Assembly (NCBI GenBank): GCA_035235625.1
Contig: CP141144.1
Span: 33,106,014-33,170,013, forward strand
DNA from: Saururus chinensis
Taxonomy: Eukaryota > Streptophyta > Magnoliopsida > Piperales > Saururaceae
Length of the DNA stretch: 64,000 bases
Direction: 5' to 3'
Made by a program: the position numbers and the translations under genes
Part shown: piece by piece, positions 22,721-33,069 of the stretch
How positions within the stretch are numbered: the first letter of the stretch is position 1
How the letters are laid out: the number at the start of each line of letters is the position of its first letter
Notes under the pieces: generated by a model
What the model saw: the letters and a program-made list of their open reading frames with translations, nothing else
What the model was told of the DNA's origin: nothing
The model's database searches: none

Positions 22721-24530
22721 GATGCTTATGATAGAGGTCTATCTTTTGTAGCATCAGCCCATAATCAAATCATGCCTCTAATTTTTCTGCATCATCTTTT
22801 TGCAGACTTAGGAGAAGAGCCAATGCTAATATCTACCAGCCGCCCTGATGTATTTGAGAATGTTGGCAATGTCTGGCTAAAGACAATAAACTTAGCGCTT
22901 CTTGGGAGGCAACCCATGTTTTTGATATATTTCTTTTCTTTCCTTTTGTTTATTTTCTTTGCTTCATTTAGGCTTTATTTACTTATTTTCTCAGTTTTTT
23001 TCTTATTATAGTTTTTCTTCTTTTATGGGATATAATACTTTAGGTTTAGGGAAATGCTCATCACTTATATTTATTTCTCATGTTTTCTCAATCCTATGTA
23101 CTTCATTTTCAGATTAGTAGAATAGTTATGCTTTCAGGTGATATCTTTCCCTCTATTACTTATTCTTGTCATTGTAGTATATATTTTCTTTAACATGGAG
23201 GACAATGTTCAGTTTAGGTTTGGGGGTGTAGAAAGATATTTTTATTTCTTATTTTTCTTTTAGGATGTTTTAGTGTAGAAAGATATTTTTCTTTATTATT
23301 TTTCTTTTAGGATGTTTTAGAGTATTTTTTTCATTTTTCTTTTGTTTACTTTTAAGTGGGTTTTATCGCATATTTTCTTTTAAAAGTATATGTCTATTTT
23401 CAAAGAGATCAATTTTATGTAGAAAGTTCAAGTAATTAATTAAGTGATGAAAATGATTAAGTGAGTAATTTCTATTTTATTTTCTTTATCTTGGATAATT
23501 GTGCTTATATTTTTAAATCACATTCCACATACTTGAAACTTGTAGGAATATAACTTTATGATTTATTACTTGTAATATTAGTGGGATATCTTTAACTAAG
23601 CATATTTTTGAAAAACTTGGCAATTGAGTAATTTTTAATATTTTATGATAGATCTTTATGATTAGCTTTTATTTGAAAAAAAATGGGATAAGTGTGTATA
23701 GAGAAAGAATGAAAAAAATTATGACAAAACAAAGAAAGAAAAAAAATGAAAAAATAGATTGAATGAAAAAAAGGAATGATGAAAAAAATATAAAGGTTTG
23801 TTTCTCTTTTTACTGAGTAACCGGACCTTGTGCTTAGGCAAGTATAAGGGATCGCGTCAAAAGGTGAAAAGTTGAGAAAAATTCTTTTATGACTTAGTTC
23901 TGTAGCCTTTATAGTTTGAGTTATTAAGCCTGAGGGGTGTTTCAACACCTAGTGCCTTGAGCCAACTGGATTAGGGACACTGGCCTAACGCTTGTTATAT
24001 GGGCTATTTAGAAAGCTTAATAGAACTAAGTATTGCACAAGTCATATTTTGAAGTATATTATGCTCTTATTCCTTGAATTTAATTAAAATTTCAAGGCTA
24101 TATTACATGAGGGTTTATTATGAAATGTTAAGGATGAAAAATTGTTATTGTTAAATTTTTGAGTTACTGAACTTTAATGACCTTACTTAAAAGTGATCAG
24201 ATCTTAATTGTTTACTTGTTTCAAGTATTTGTGGTTGGTTCTTTTTAAAAATAGTTATGTGTTTTTAAAAGAAGATTGTTTTTCAAATTTTTGTTTTGTT
24301 GTTTGTTTATTTTTTTTTAGGTTTTGATGTTTGTGGGTATCATTGTTGCAAACCCTCACGGGACACAACTCGTCCAACTAGGGACACCTAGGGGTTTAAA
24401 CGCTTGTTGCATACGCTAAATGCAATCGTGATTCCCTACGAAAGTGGCATTTATTTATTTTTCTAGATTAGTTCTTTTATTTTGTTTTTGTTTTGCTTGA
24501 GGACTAGCAAAATATAGGTTTGGGGGTATT
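22721..24530 (+). other. Non-coding 3' internal region with two polypurine-tract-like blocks
   Basis: The region where pol should be is T-rich and non-coding. It includes GGGAGGCAACCCA (about 22902-22915), a conserved block often seen in Athila/Tat elements. Two similar GAGGAC...TTTGGGGGT blocks occur at about 23198-23229 and 24499-24528; only the second adjoins an LTR. The loss or lack of pol is complete, not a patchwork. Confidence 0.7.
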
Positions 24531-25741
24531 TGATAAGTATGAAATATATATCTATTTTCAGTTTAGATATGAAAAGGATGATGTTTGAAATAATTCAAAA
24601 TAGTCTTGACAAGCTTTAAAGTGATTTGGACAACTTTTCGGAGTTATAAACAAGTTGGAAATTAATATGGACACAAAGAAAAGCTTAATGAACAGAATAT
24701 AGACTGTCCAGAAAAAGTGTCCAAATTGCAGAAACAGTGTACCCGTTCATTTGAAGTATCAAACGGCTAAACATGATTTTGAAGGAAAACATAGTATAGG
24801 TGTTCAAACGGGCATGCAGGGCGTTCGAATGGGATAACACGCAGTTTCCTAGTTTTAGCCAATTTTTAATCCTTTTTATATTGGACTTCTTTTTCTAGCT
24901 CTTATACCTATATAAAGACATATTTGGCTTGAAATTGGGGGATTCTAGTAGATTTTGTTAAGAGAAAAAGGAAGAAGAAGATGGAAGAGAACTCAAAGTT
25001 TTTAATGGAGATTCAAGTGTTTTCTTCTACAATGGAAGGATAGACTTTTCTTTTACTTAGGAGTTGATGAAGCTATAGATAAGTTTTAGTTTCTTTTCTT
25101 TTCAATTTAGATCTTAGTTGTGAATGATGACAATTGTATGATAAGAATTTTCTTTTTAATGGAAGAGCTTTTAATGTTTATTCAAATCTATGTTGATTTA
25201 TTGTCTTGTAGATGATAGATTAATGTGGTTTTGATATTTTCATCAATTCTAATTTCTGTGATTTAGATGAGATGTTCATACAATAGTTTTAATGTTCATA
25301 TAATTAATGAATTGGATGAGTTATACTAAGATTAGACGAGTCATGCCTATAGCTAGTTTAGTATAGATGATTCGTGCTATTGTCGAAGATAGTTCATGCC
25401 ATGAATTTAATTAATGATTCTTTCTAAAGTAATTATAGCTTGTAGCTTAGAATACTTGTTCATATTCACACTAGATTCAGATTAAAAGTTAAGGAATTGT
25501 TATGGTTCTATAGTGGATTCGATTTCCAAAGTAATTTCCATCATATTAATCTCTTGTTTTTAAACTAGTTGATTTCTTTCTTTTGCTTAATTTGAGTTTA
25601 AGTTCTTTTTAGTTTTCAATTAGCGAATTCCTCTTTAGATTTAGTGATAATTCATCCGTCCCTGAGGTTTGATAACCCTTAAATACTTATCCTAGTACAA
25701 TAACCTTGTACATGTGCAAAGGGTATAATTATAAACGATCA
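24531..25741 (+). repeat. 3' LTR of the gag-pro element
   Basis: 1211 bp. It matches the 5' LTR except for a deletion of about 220 bp just after the first 25 bases. It has one GCGTTCGAATGGG motif and a mutated partner near 24800-24835. Confidence 0.92.
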
Positions 25742-26377
25742 GTGGACTTATAACACTGCTTATCACACTCGTGCCGGCTTTACTCCTTTTGAGGTGCTAT
25801 ATGGGCGGCCGCCCCCTACCGTGTTATCTTATGTTCCCCATCGCTCTTCGGTGGCTGAGGTTGACTACATGCTCCAGACTCAGGATGAGGTCCTTCGACA
25901 ACTTAAGGACAGCTTGTCTTCGGCTCAGAACAGAATGATGTAGATCTGTGATAGCCATCACACTAAGCGTGAGTTTGTAGTGGGTGACATGGTTTATGTC
26001 TCCATTCTTCCTTAGCGCCAGACCTCCTTATTTCAGCTCGTGCACACCAAGCTCGCCCCCCGTTTTCATGGCCCCTATGTTGTCGAGGAGCACATTGGTT
26101 CAGTTGCCTACTGCCTAGCCCTACCGCCGGGTTCGATGGTCTACCCTGTTTTTCATGTCTCTCGGCTGCACTGTTGCATCGGTGTCCCATCCCTGGCCTC
26201 GGATGCTCCACCACCTCCATTGATGGGCCCAGTTGTCTCTTCTGACCTAGTTCCAATAGTGCTGCTTGATAAGCGTCGTGTTCACCGTTCTAGTCCTGGC
26301 AAGGGCACTCACTTGAGGATGCTACCTGGCTGCCTGAGGACGAGTTCCTGTCTCGCTACCCTTCTTGGTCGCCTTGA
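25742..26377 (+). pseudogene. Reina-type integrase C-terminus and chromodomain
   Basis: This resumes the integrase after the nested element: TRAGFTPFEVLYGRPPPTV, LAPRFHGPYVVEEHIG (near 26050) and FHVSRLH (near 26155). The chromodomain starts with LDKRRVHRS, then shifts frame and reads SLEDATWLPEDEFLSRYPSW before a stop at 26375-26377. Stops near 25940 and 26013 are also present. The layout matches the upstream element at 2-731, which supports the family assignment. Confidence 0.9.
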
Positions 26378-26393
26378 GGACAAGGCGTGCGCT

Positions 26394-26407
26394 AAAGCGT
26401 GGTGGAG
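26394..26407 (+). other. Polypurine tract of the Reina-type element
   Basis: AAAGCGTGGTGGAG directly precedes the 3' LTR. The same GGTGGAG precedes the upstream copy's LTR at 763. Confidence 0.6.
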
Positions 26408-26746
26408 TGTTGTGCATGTGCACTTGATTCATTACTTGCCTTTATTTGAGTACATTAGACTATTATTTATTTCAGTACATTAGGCTAGTTTCCCTTAAAT
26501 TAGTGGTGGAATGGTATTATTATTGTAATATGAACTGGTGTTAGGCACGCTAGTGGGCCACAAGAGAACCGGGCCCACTAGCAGCACGAGTCCCAATGTT
26601 GGAGGGCATGACTCCCCATAAAGGGTTGTCTCCTTCCTTGGGTTGGTATGCAAGCATATCAGTTTACTTCCTTGTTATTTTATTACTTCTCCTTCCACTC
26701 TCTCCTAGAACTTCGTGTACCGATTGTGCCTACGTCGGGCACATCA
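26408..26746 (+). repeat. 3' LTR of the Reina-type element
   Basis: 339 bp, same length as the 5' LTR with about 20 differences by eye. It is followed by ACTTG, the second copy of the target duplication. Confidence 0.95.
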
Positions 26747-26751
26747 ACTTG

Positions 26752-28080
26752 GGTTGTTGATATTCAACACTTAAGGACAAGGGATCCATGTGTCTGGTTG
26801 GCTCCTCAATTGAGTTGTATTTAGCCACAATAACGTAAGGGTATAGTATGAAAAAAATTATTGGTCTTCCAGCTCCCTAAGGGTAGGAGTTATGTAGAAC
26901 CATTCCCCTGATCTAGGAGTTAATTTCAAATTGAGTAGAGCATTAAAAATGATTAGTCCCATGTAGCACAATACAAGAAGTTTTGACGAAACCTCCAGTC
27001 ATAGTAGTTGTGATCAACCATTTGAGTCCATGAGCCCTTGTGGGCCTTAGCATTATGGCATGAATGGAGTAGATAGGCTTCAAAATAACTAATGTCGAAT
27101 TGTGAGTAGTTCATGGTCTAGTGAGCAAGATGGAACCCTAAATGTGGTTACCTTGTCATTGAGACCTTGATGGCTTATACTAAGTGGAGGAAATCAACTC
27201 ATAAGTGTAGTCATGGTGATGACATTATTATGTTTTTGGTGCACATAAGCACATTTTAATACTATTGTGTACTTCAAATTTTTTGTCATACTTGATGTTT
27301 TTCATAATTGATTATCATGGTGTATTTACATGGTATTCTTGAATTACAAATATGTTGTCATTATTTAGTTTTTATTTAGCCATCTAACTGTGTATATTTG
27401 TATACTCAACATCCTTGTGATGAAGGTTTGTAAGACAAAGTTAGGATCTTGGTGATTGGAAAGGACGACTAGAGTACTTCGTAGTTGATGTAGGACTCTT
27501 GACTCTAATACTTGAACTTTTTAGTATGTGTGTATTTGACTTTAGGCGTGTGAGTGCTAATCACTTTCATTGTTGTACATTATGGATTTTGTGACATATA
27601 CTCGGCTGAGCGCTATTTGTTTGTGGCTTGATTTGACCTTAGTTAATATAGTATTTTGATTTGGATATGATTATATTTGAAAACAAGATCATACCCTGAT
27701 ATATTTTGTCAAATATTTTGAAAATGTTCTTTCCACTAATTGATTTATAAAAAATGAGTTCTAAAATATTGAGGCATAACATTTTAAAGAACATTTGGAA
27801 TTAACTTGAAAAGCCTTGTATCCTGTAATTGATTTGCACACATTAATTTCTTTTCTTTTCGTAGCACCATTCCAGAAATGTAATTAACCACATTAACATG
27901 ATTTCCAATAATTTCTCTCCCCCCTTTTGTCAAAATTAGTCTAAAAGTGAATTGACAACAAATAATCCTATGTAGCAAATGTCTCACAAGTCATAATAAT
28001 CAGTTTGAAGATACATATAATCGTAAAATAAAAGGTACATATCCTGACCTAAACAAGTCATAATATACATAAATCAAATA
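26752..28080. other. AT-rich sequence, no recognised gene
   Basis: Both strands are stop-rich, with no motif I recognise. It is the original locus into which the Reina-type element inserted, continuing from 1189. Confidence 0.6.
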
Positions 28081-28084
28081 CCTT

Positions 28085-28283
28085 CATCAGAAGATGTGGT
28101 GACATATTCTTGAATGTGGTGTATCATGTCAGAAAGCTGATCAAACCTCTCACGTACCTCGCATGGAAAGGCAGCAAACTACTAATAAGGCACATATTGG
28201 CGGTATAGTACACCATCGGGGTCCTCTCTGTGTAGCTCTCCTACCCTTCCTAGGTCTCTGCCGTGAAACCTCATCCTATGTAG
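28085..28283 (-). pseudogene. Unassigned decayed coding fragment
   Basis: The minus strand reads about 65 codons that look protein-like. An MRFHGRDLGRVGELH stretch is followed by DPDGVLYRQYVPY, two adjacent TAG stops, then FAAFPCEVRERFDQLSDMI and EYVTTSSDEG. The composition (charged, heptad-like end) and the clustered stops suggest the C-terminal tail of an old transposon or host protein. I do not recognise the family. Confidence 0.35.
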
Positions 28284-28429
28284 AATAACAGAATCAATTG
28301 GACACATCCTATAAGTATATATGTGTGATATATTGGCTTATTTCACATCACACACACGCACTTGAGAGTTATGGAAACTTCATTTTATAGTATGAGAGAG
28401 TTTAGGAGACAATTGGACAAAATTTGTGT

Positions 28430-29230
28430 TTTTGTTCATAAGCAATCAATCACTACGATCGATTAGCTTTGAATGAATTTCATAAGGATCTCCAGAACAT
28501 TGAAACTCGTCATGCATATTTCTAGAATAGTGAATGATCGATAATTGTTTGAAACAATCGATCAGTTGTAAGTCTAAGCTCAAACAATACAAGGAATATT
28601 CTATTGCCCTAGGGAACAATTGATCAGTCCAACATGCTGATTCCTAAAATAGGACAATTTGTGTTGATTTTGTTTCATATTCAAGGTTGAACTCGTCAAC
28701 TGACCTAGGGATCTATAAAAAGGGGCTGTGAACATGAGAAGAGAGAGACAAAGGCTAGAAAACCATAGAGAAAAATTGAAAATTCTCTAATGAGTTGATG
28801 ACTTAAATAGTTTCCTTGATCATGAAACTTTGAGACAAAAATTAAAAGTGATTAGAATTGAGAGAGAGAGAGAGAGCTAATACACTTGAAGGACTAAGTG
28901 TTCGCTTGAGGAATTGTTGAGAAGATCAAAGGAGCAGATCATTCATGGTAAAGTAGTTGTAGTGAAGATCAAAATCAATTAGAAGCAATCATGGTGGAGA
29001 AATACCAAGTTGATATAAAGTTTGGAGTGGTGGTGGAGACAATCAAGAAAAGAAAAGGATTTTTTCTTTGTAAACCAGTAACTTTGTATCTTTGTTCACA
29101 ATCGTGCATATTTTGGTCTGGACATTGTGTCCTGTGGTTTTTTCTAAGGTGGGTTTCCACGTAAAAGTTCTCTTGTGTCTTTATTTTCTTTGATTTGCAT
29201 GATTCGTTAAACACATAAGTATTTTGGTGC
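28430..29230 (+). repeat. Possible copia-type LTR relic
   Basis: Several traits of plant copia (SIRE/Maximus-like) LTRs are visible. These are a TATAAAAA box at about 28713, a GA-rich leader with a GA microsatellite near 28860, and a 3' part with GGTGGGTTTCCACGTAAAAG and CTTGTGTC near 29150. The ends are not defined and no target duplication was found. Confidence 0.3.
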
Positions 29231-29468
29231 CTTAGTATAGAAAAATCTATTTTTGATAAGGGAGGAGATATATATCTTGTAGTTTATATTTTTTAACTAG
29301 TGGCTCTACATCTAGCTCAGTTTGCCCACATTCAAAAGCCAACTCATCCTAGTATCTATGGGATCTCCTCAAGGGATATGAACATACTAATTAAGCTAGA
29401 AATATGTGATATAGGATGTGGTGGAAGGCAAACATCTCATGTCAGTGGTCGTGCTAGAAATCAGGCTT

Positions 29469-29540
29469 GGAGATTAGATAATCTATGTCATTGGCCAATC
29501 CATCGGAGATTAGATAATCTATGTCATTGGCCAATCCATC
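29469..29540. repeat. 36-bp direct tandem duplication, two copies
   Basis: GGAGATTAGATAATC...CCAATCCATC is repeated exactly, 29469-29504 and 29505-29540. The surrounding 29300-29950 has short open frames on the plus strand that I could not assign. Confidence 0.85.
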
Positions 29541-29949
29541 AACTCCTTTTGGGCATTCCGAATATCATATTAAGCAATACTATGTAGCACACAGAATATA
29601 GGAGTCATACTTTCCGCACAAGTAGACGTGTCCTAGGTCTTGCCTCTATCAATACTCTTAAATCTACAAGTGATAAAATTTTCCTCCGAAAACTCAAACC
29701 CATTAAACATTGTATAATACATGAATGTTATTGTCCAACGTCAATTGAAACTGTTGAATCAAGCAAGGGTGGGGGAAGTAGTGATGCCAGAAAAACAAAC
29801 CTCCCAATTGTGGTCTCCAAAAAAGCCAACCTATGCACTTTGTATTTATTTCAAAATAATAGAGTACTTGAAACTAACGGGCCTAACCCTAGGTGTGAGT
29901 TTGAATGCATATGAAGTTGAAGAACACGTTGCGCGCACTTGAGAAGTGT

Positions 29950-31980
29950 TGGAGAGACCTCTAGCCTTCTAGATATGAAACACAAGATATTTCTAGGCTA
30001 AGACAAAATCTAGGAATGTAAATTAAACAAATTAAGCATCCTAAATTTTAGAATAATCAAAAAAATTCTAGCCAAAAATTTAAAATTTCCAAAAATATCC
30101 TACTCAAAAATTTTGAACAGATTTGTTCCAAAATTTAGTATGTTGTAGAGAATTGAATTTGAAACAATTTATTAAACTAAAATGACTTGTAATTTGCCCT
30201 ATGATTACATCAACTTTATGTTTTCTTGAAAAGGGCAAGTTTTTGAAAGTTTCAAAACTTAAATTCGAGGAGGCTCAAATTTAACCAAAAAATCACATAA
30301 AAAGTTAAAGGAATGTAAATCTAAACCTAATTAAAAATTTACCGATTCAAAACATGTTAAAACTCATTCAAAATGAAAAAAAAAAAAAATTGGAGGATTA
30401 TGGCATTTACTTGAAAATTGGGCATTTCAAAAAATCGTGTTGAAATCTATTTGATCTGCATAATTGGGCACAAAAATTGCCACTTCTCGAAAATGCGGAG
30501 CTTCCTCAAGAGTTTTGACTGATCAATTAGGCTAAATGTAGGATAACTTATTAAAAACGAGCAAACACGACTGTTCAACTTCAAACATGTCAGACCAAGT
30601 GATTGATCGCTTTTGAGGTTTTTTTTTATTTTGCAATAAATTGCAAGCTCAAAAAGCTACTAAAATTATGTGAAATCACCTCATTTGGACCACTAGAAAT
30701 CCAAATAAAAATTAAAAAAAAAAAGCTAAAAATCAATGTTGAGCTCATAGTTCAATCTTGTCAAATTCATAATTCAAACTTCACACAACCAAAACCTAAT
30801 GTTATTATGTTTTTTTCCTTGATTAGTCAACTCCTTAGTTGATCAATTTTAATTTTTTTTCATCGCATTGACATTTTATTTCTTTTTTTTTTAAAAAAAT
30901 TCCATCAATTAGCCCTTGTCTCCAAATATAAAACTCTCTTGTTCATTCTATCCAAGTGAGACAAAGTTACTTAGACCCTACCAAAGACTCCATTTACATC
31001 AATTGATCTAAAGCTTGAAATTTTTAATTTATGCCCATATTTTTCTCAATTTGATGGCTTTTTCTATTCTTTTCCAATTATTTTTTCATGGGCTTGGCTT
31101 TGTCTAAATCCTCTCACCTTGCATCAATATTTTGTGTCATTTTTCTTTTTAGAGATCAAGTAGATAGAAATTTTATGCTAGCATAGGTTGTTCCATAAAG
31201 GTAGCCCTTCTCCATCATCTTTTCAAGGATGATTTTTCTAGAAAAATTTTCATCTTTTGTACAACGAAGTTTTCAAGTAAATGTATGAATAGAGTGTAGA
31301 AAGCTCCTCTAATTTTTATTGCTTACACTCTACTCAAATCTAAATTCCTAAGTCTTCATTTGTCAAAGATCTCTGAATTAGTTTTATTCTTGAAATTGAC
31401 TTGAGTTTTATGATGTGTGCAATGTTTTAGAAAATAGAGATTTATAACATCAAGATAACAAAAACCAACTTGTTTTCCACTCCCATTAGTATATTCCTCT
31501 CTTAGTTAAAAGAATAAAGAACATTCATGATGATGTTTTCCAACTTTTATTATGAAATTTCAAACATTGAAGATTGAGCAGAACATCCAAAAATAATAAA
31601 AACCTTACAAAAGCTAGAACACTAACTACTTTTTTGTAATATTTGTGTTTTCAATTTGTATTTTTTGTTTTTATTTTAACTTAAGAAAAATCAGAGATAA
31701 AAAATAAAATAAATTAAAAACAAAAATCATGAAATTTGTCCCATAAGATTGAAAAATGAAAACGTAGACAAAATTATCATTTTCTCTATTTTTCAAGAGA
31801 AACACCATTAGCCTTAGCCAATTTATCCTAAGGCATTATAATGGTTTTTTTGTCATCTTCACTATTTGTGTTTTCAAGTTCTAAAGGTCTAATTTATCAA
31901 TCCACTCATTCTTGATCTTGCACTCATGCTTGCTAGGGAAATATGGGTCTTTGTTTTCTTAGAGATTCCTTTCTCTTCCT
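29950..31980. other. AT-rich sequence, no recognised gene
   Basis: This stretch is very AT-rich with many short A and T runs and stops in all frames. It lies downstream (minus-strand sense) of the copia gag relic and may be its decayed remainder, but no pol motif could be read. Confidence 0.5.
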
Positions 31981-31981
31981 C

Positions 31982-32899
31982 CTAAGGTATTTCTTTAAAA
32001 AGGTGAATGTTAGGGAAATCTCTCCTAGTGTGTGAGTAGTTTTGGCATAAGTCACAAATACCGAAAGCACTAGCTATAAGCTTCATGGGTCTCCGTAACT
32101 TAGGTTTGACATGGGTAGGCAAATTCTAGGACATTTAAATACTCTCATTGGATTTGACAAAGGTGGTGGGATTCACTCTAGGTGTGGTCACATGTGGTCC
32201 AAATCCAGGACCCTTCCTATCCTTTTGTCTCATACTAATCATAGTATCCAAAGACGTCTTCCCATTCTTAAAAACATTGAGTTTCTTAATAAAGAACTTA
32301 GTTCTCCTTTAAGAACAAGAGATTTAGATTTCTCCCTCTATAATTCAACCTTTAGGTCTTCAACCTCTCTATCAAACTTCTTTTTCAATTCAACTAATTC
32401 TTCTTTCTTGGGAAAGTGTGTAAATTATCAAATCTCTCTTCTTGCCAACCTTCTCAGGCTTCTTCATTTTTCTACTCAGTTTAATGGCTTTTTGATAAAA
32501 TATCCCTTATTTAGCTTTAGACACATCAGCTTTTGATGTTTCATAATCAAACTCCATTGAGTTTGATGCTTGAGATCCAATTGACCGATCACATACAACT
32601 TTTGTTGAAATATAATTAGATATTAGCCTATATTCGTTGTTTCCACAACATTGAATAAAGCACTATGATCATTTGCACACTTCCACTCATATTCATCCCG
32701 ATCACACAAATTTGGAAATTTCATTGCATTCTTATCCTATGTAATATGAGGACTCCAGTCTTTCGCCAATGTCTTCCATAAATTTCCATACAGGGATTAG
32801 ATGAAAGTACTCATCCTACTTTTTTTAATAAGAGAATTTTTTACCATCGAATAAGGGAGGTCTTTACTTGGGATTGCCAAGGTTACCTTGTTCATTCAT
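31982..32899 (-). pseudogene. Ty1/copia-type gag relic
   Basis: A minus-strand ATG at 32897-32899 gives MNEQGNLGNP, then RPPLFDGKKFSY, the conserved N-terminal start of plant copia gag, and WKCANDHSALFNVVETT. A coiled-coil-like segment rich in Glu/Lys/Leu (near 32390-32300) is followed by KTSLDTMISMRQ, GPGFGPHVTT and a CCHC-like knuckle CDLCQNYSHTRRD (about 32005-32050), ending at a stop at 31982-31984. There are multiple frameshifts and stops. Its own LTRs were not located: an Athila-like LTR starts 170 bp upstream, at 33070. Confidence 0.7.
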
Positions 32900-33069
32900 A
32901 TTGGAGTTTACCCATGAAATTAAACAAGCTTGCAAACAAACAAAGCAAGAGTCAATCTATGAAGATAAAAACATACGATTTAGTAGTAATTATCAATTAA
33001 AATAGTGCAAAACCAAAATAAAACACTCAACTACCAACTGTGAGTTTAATACGCTTCTATCTATGAAGG

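Larger units (their letters stand above)
18553..25741 (+). mobile_element. Athila/Tat-like gag-protease-only LTR retrotransposon, nested in the Reina integrase
   Basis: Two LTRs (18553-19986, 1434 bp; 24531-25741, 1211 bp) share TGATAAGTATG...ACGATCA ends. Flanks are GTGGT (18548-18552) and GTGGA (25742-25746), a 5-bp duplication with one substitution. Inside are a TGGCGCCGTTGCCGGGGA primer site, gag, an aspartic protease and about 1.5 kb without coding potential, ending in a GGTTTGGGGGTATT polypurine tract. No RT, RNase H or integrase is present, so mobility must have depended on enzymes from another element. The 3' LTR lacks about 220 bp near its start relative to the 5' LTR. Confidence 0.93.
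1190..26746 (+). mobile_element. Reina-type Ty3/gypsy retrotransposon, complete ends, carrying three nested insertions
   Basis: Two 339-bp LTRs (1190-1528, 26408-26746) are flanked by an identical 5-bp duplication, ACTTG, at 1185-1189 and 26747-26751. Order inside: primer binding site, gag with zinc knuckle, protease, RT, RNase H, integrase, chromodomain, polypurine tract. Subtracting the solo LTR, the minus-strand chromovirus and the gag-pro element, each with one TSD copy, leaves about 5.5 kb, the normal size for Reina elements. By eye the two LTRs differ at about 20 of 339 positions (about 6%), so the insertion is not recent. All coding parts carry stops or frameshifts, so it is dead. Confidence 0.95.

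Noticed and set aside
29721..29942. Small open frame as a host gene
   Set aside because: No recognisable motif, no neighbouring exons, and composition like the surrounding AT-rich debris.
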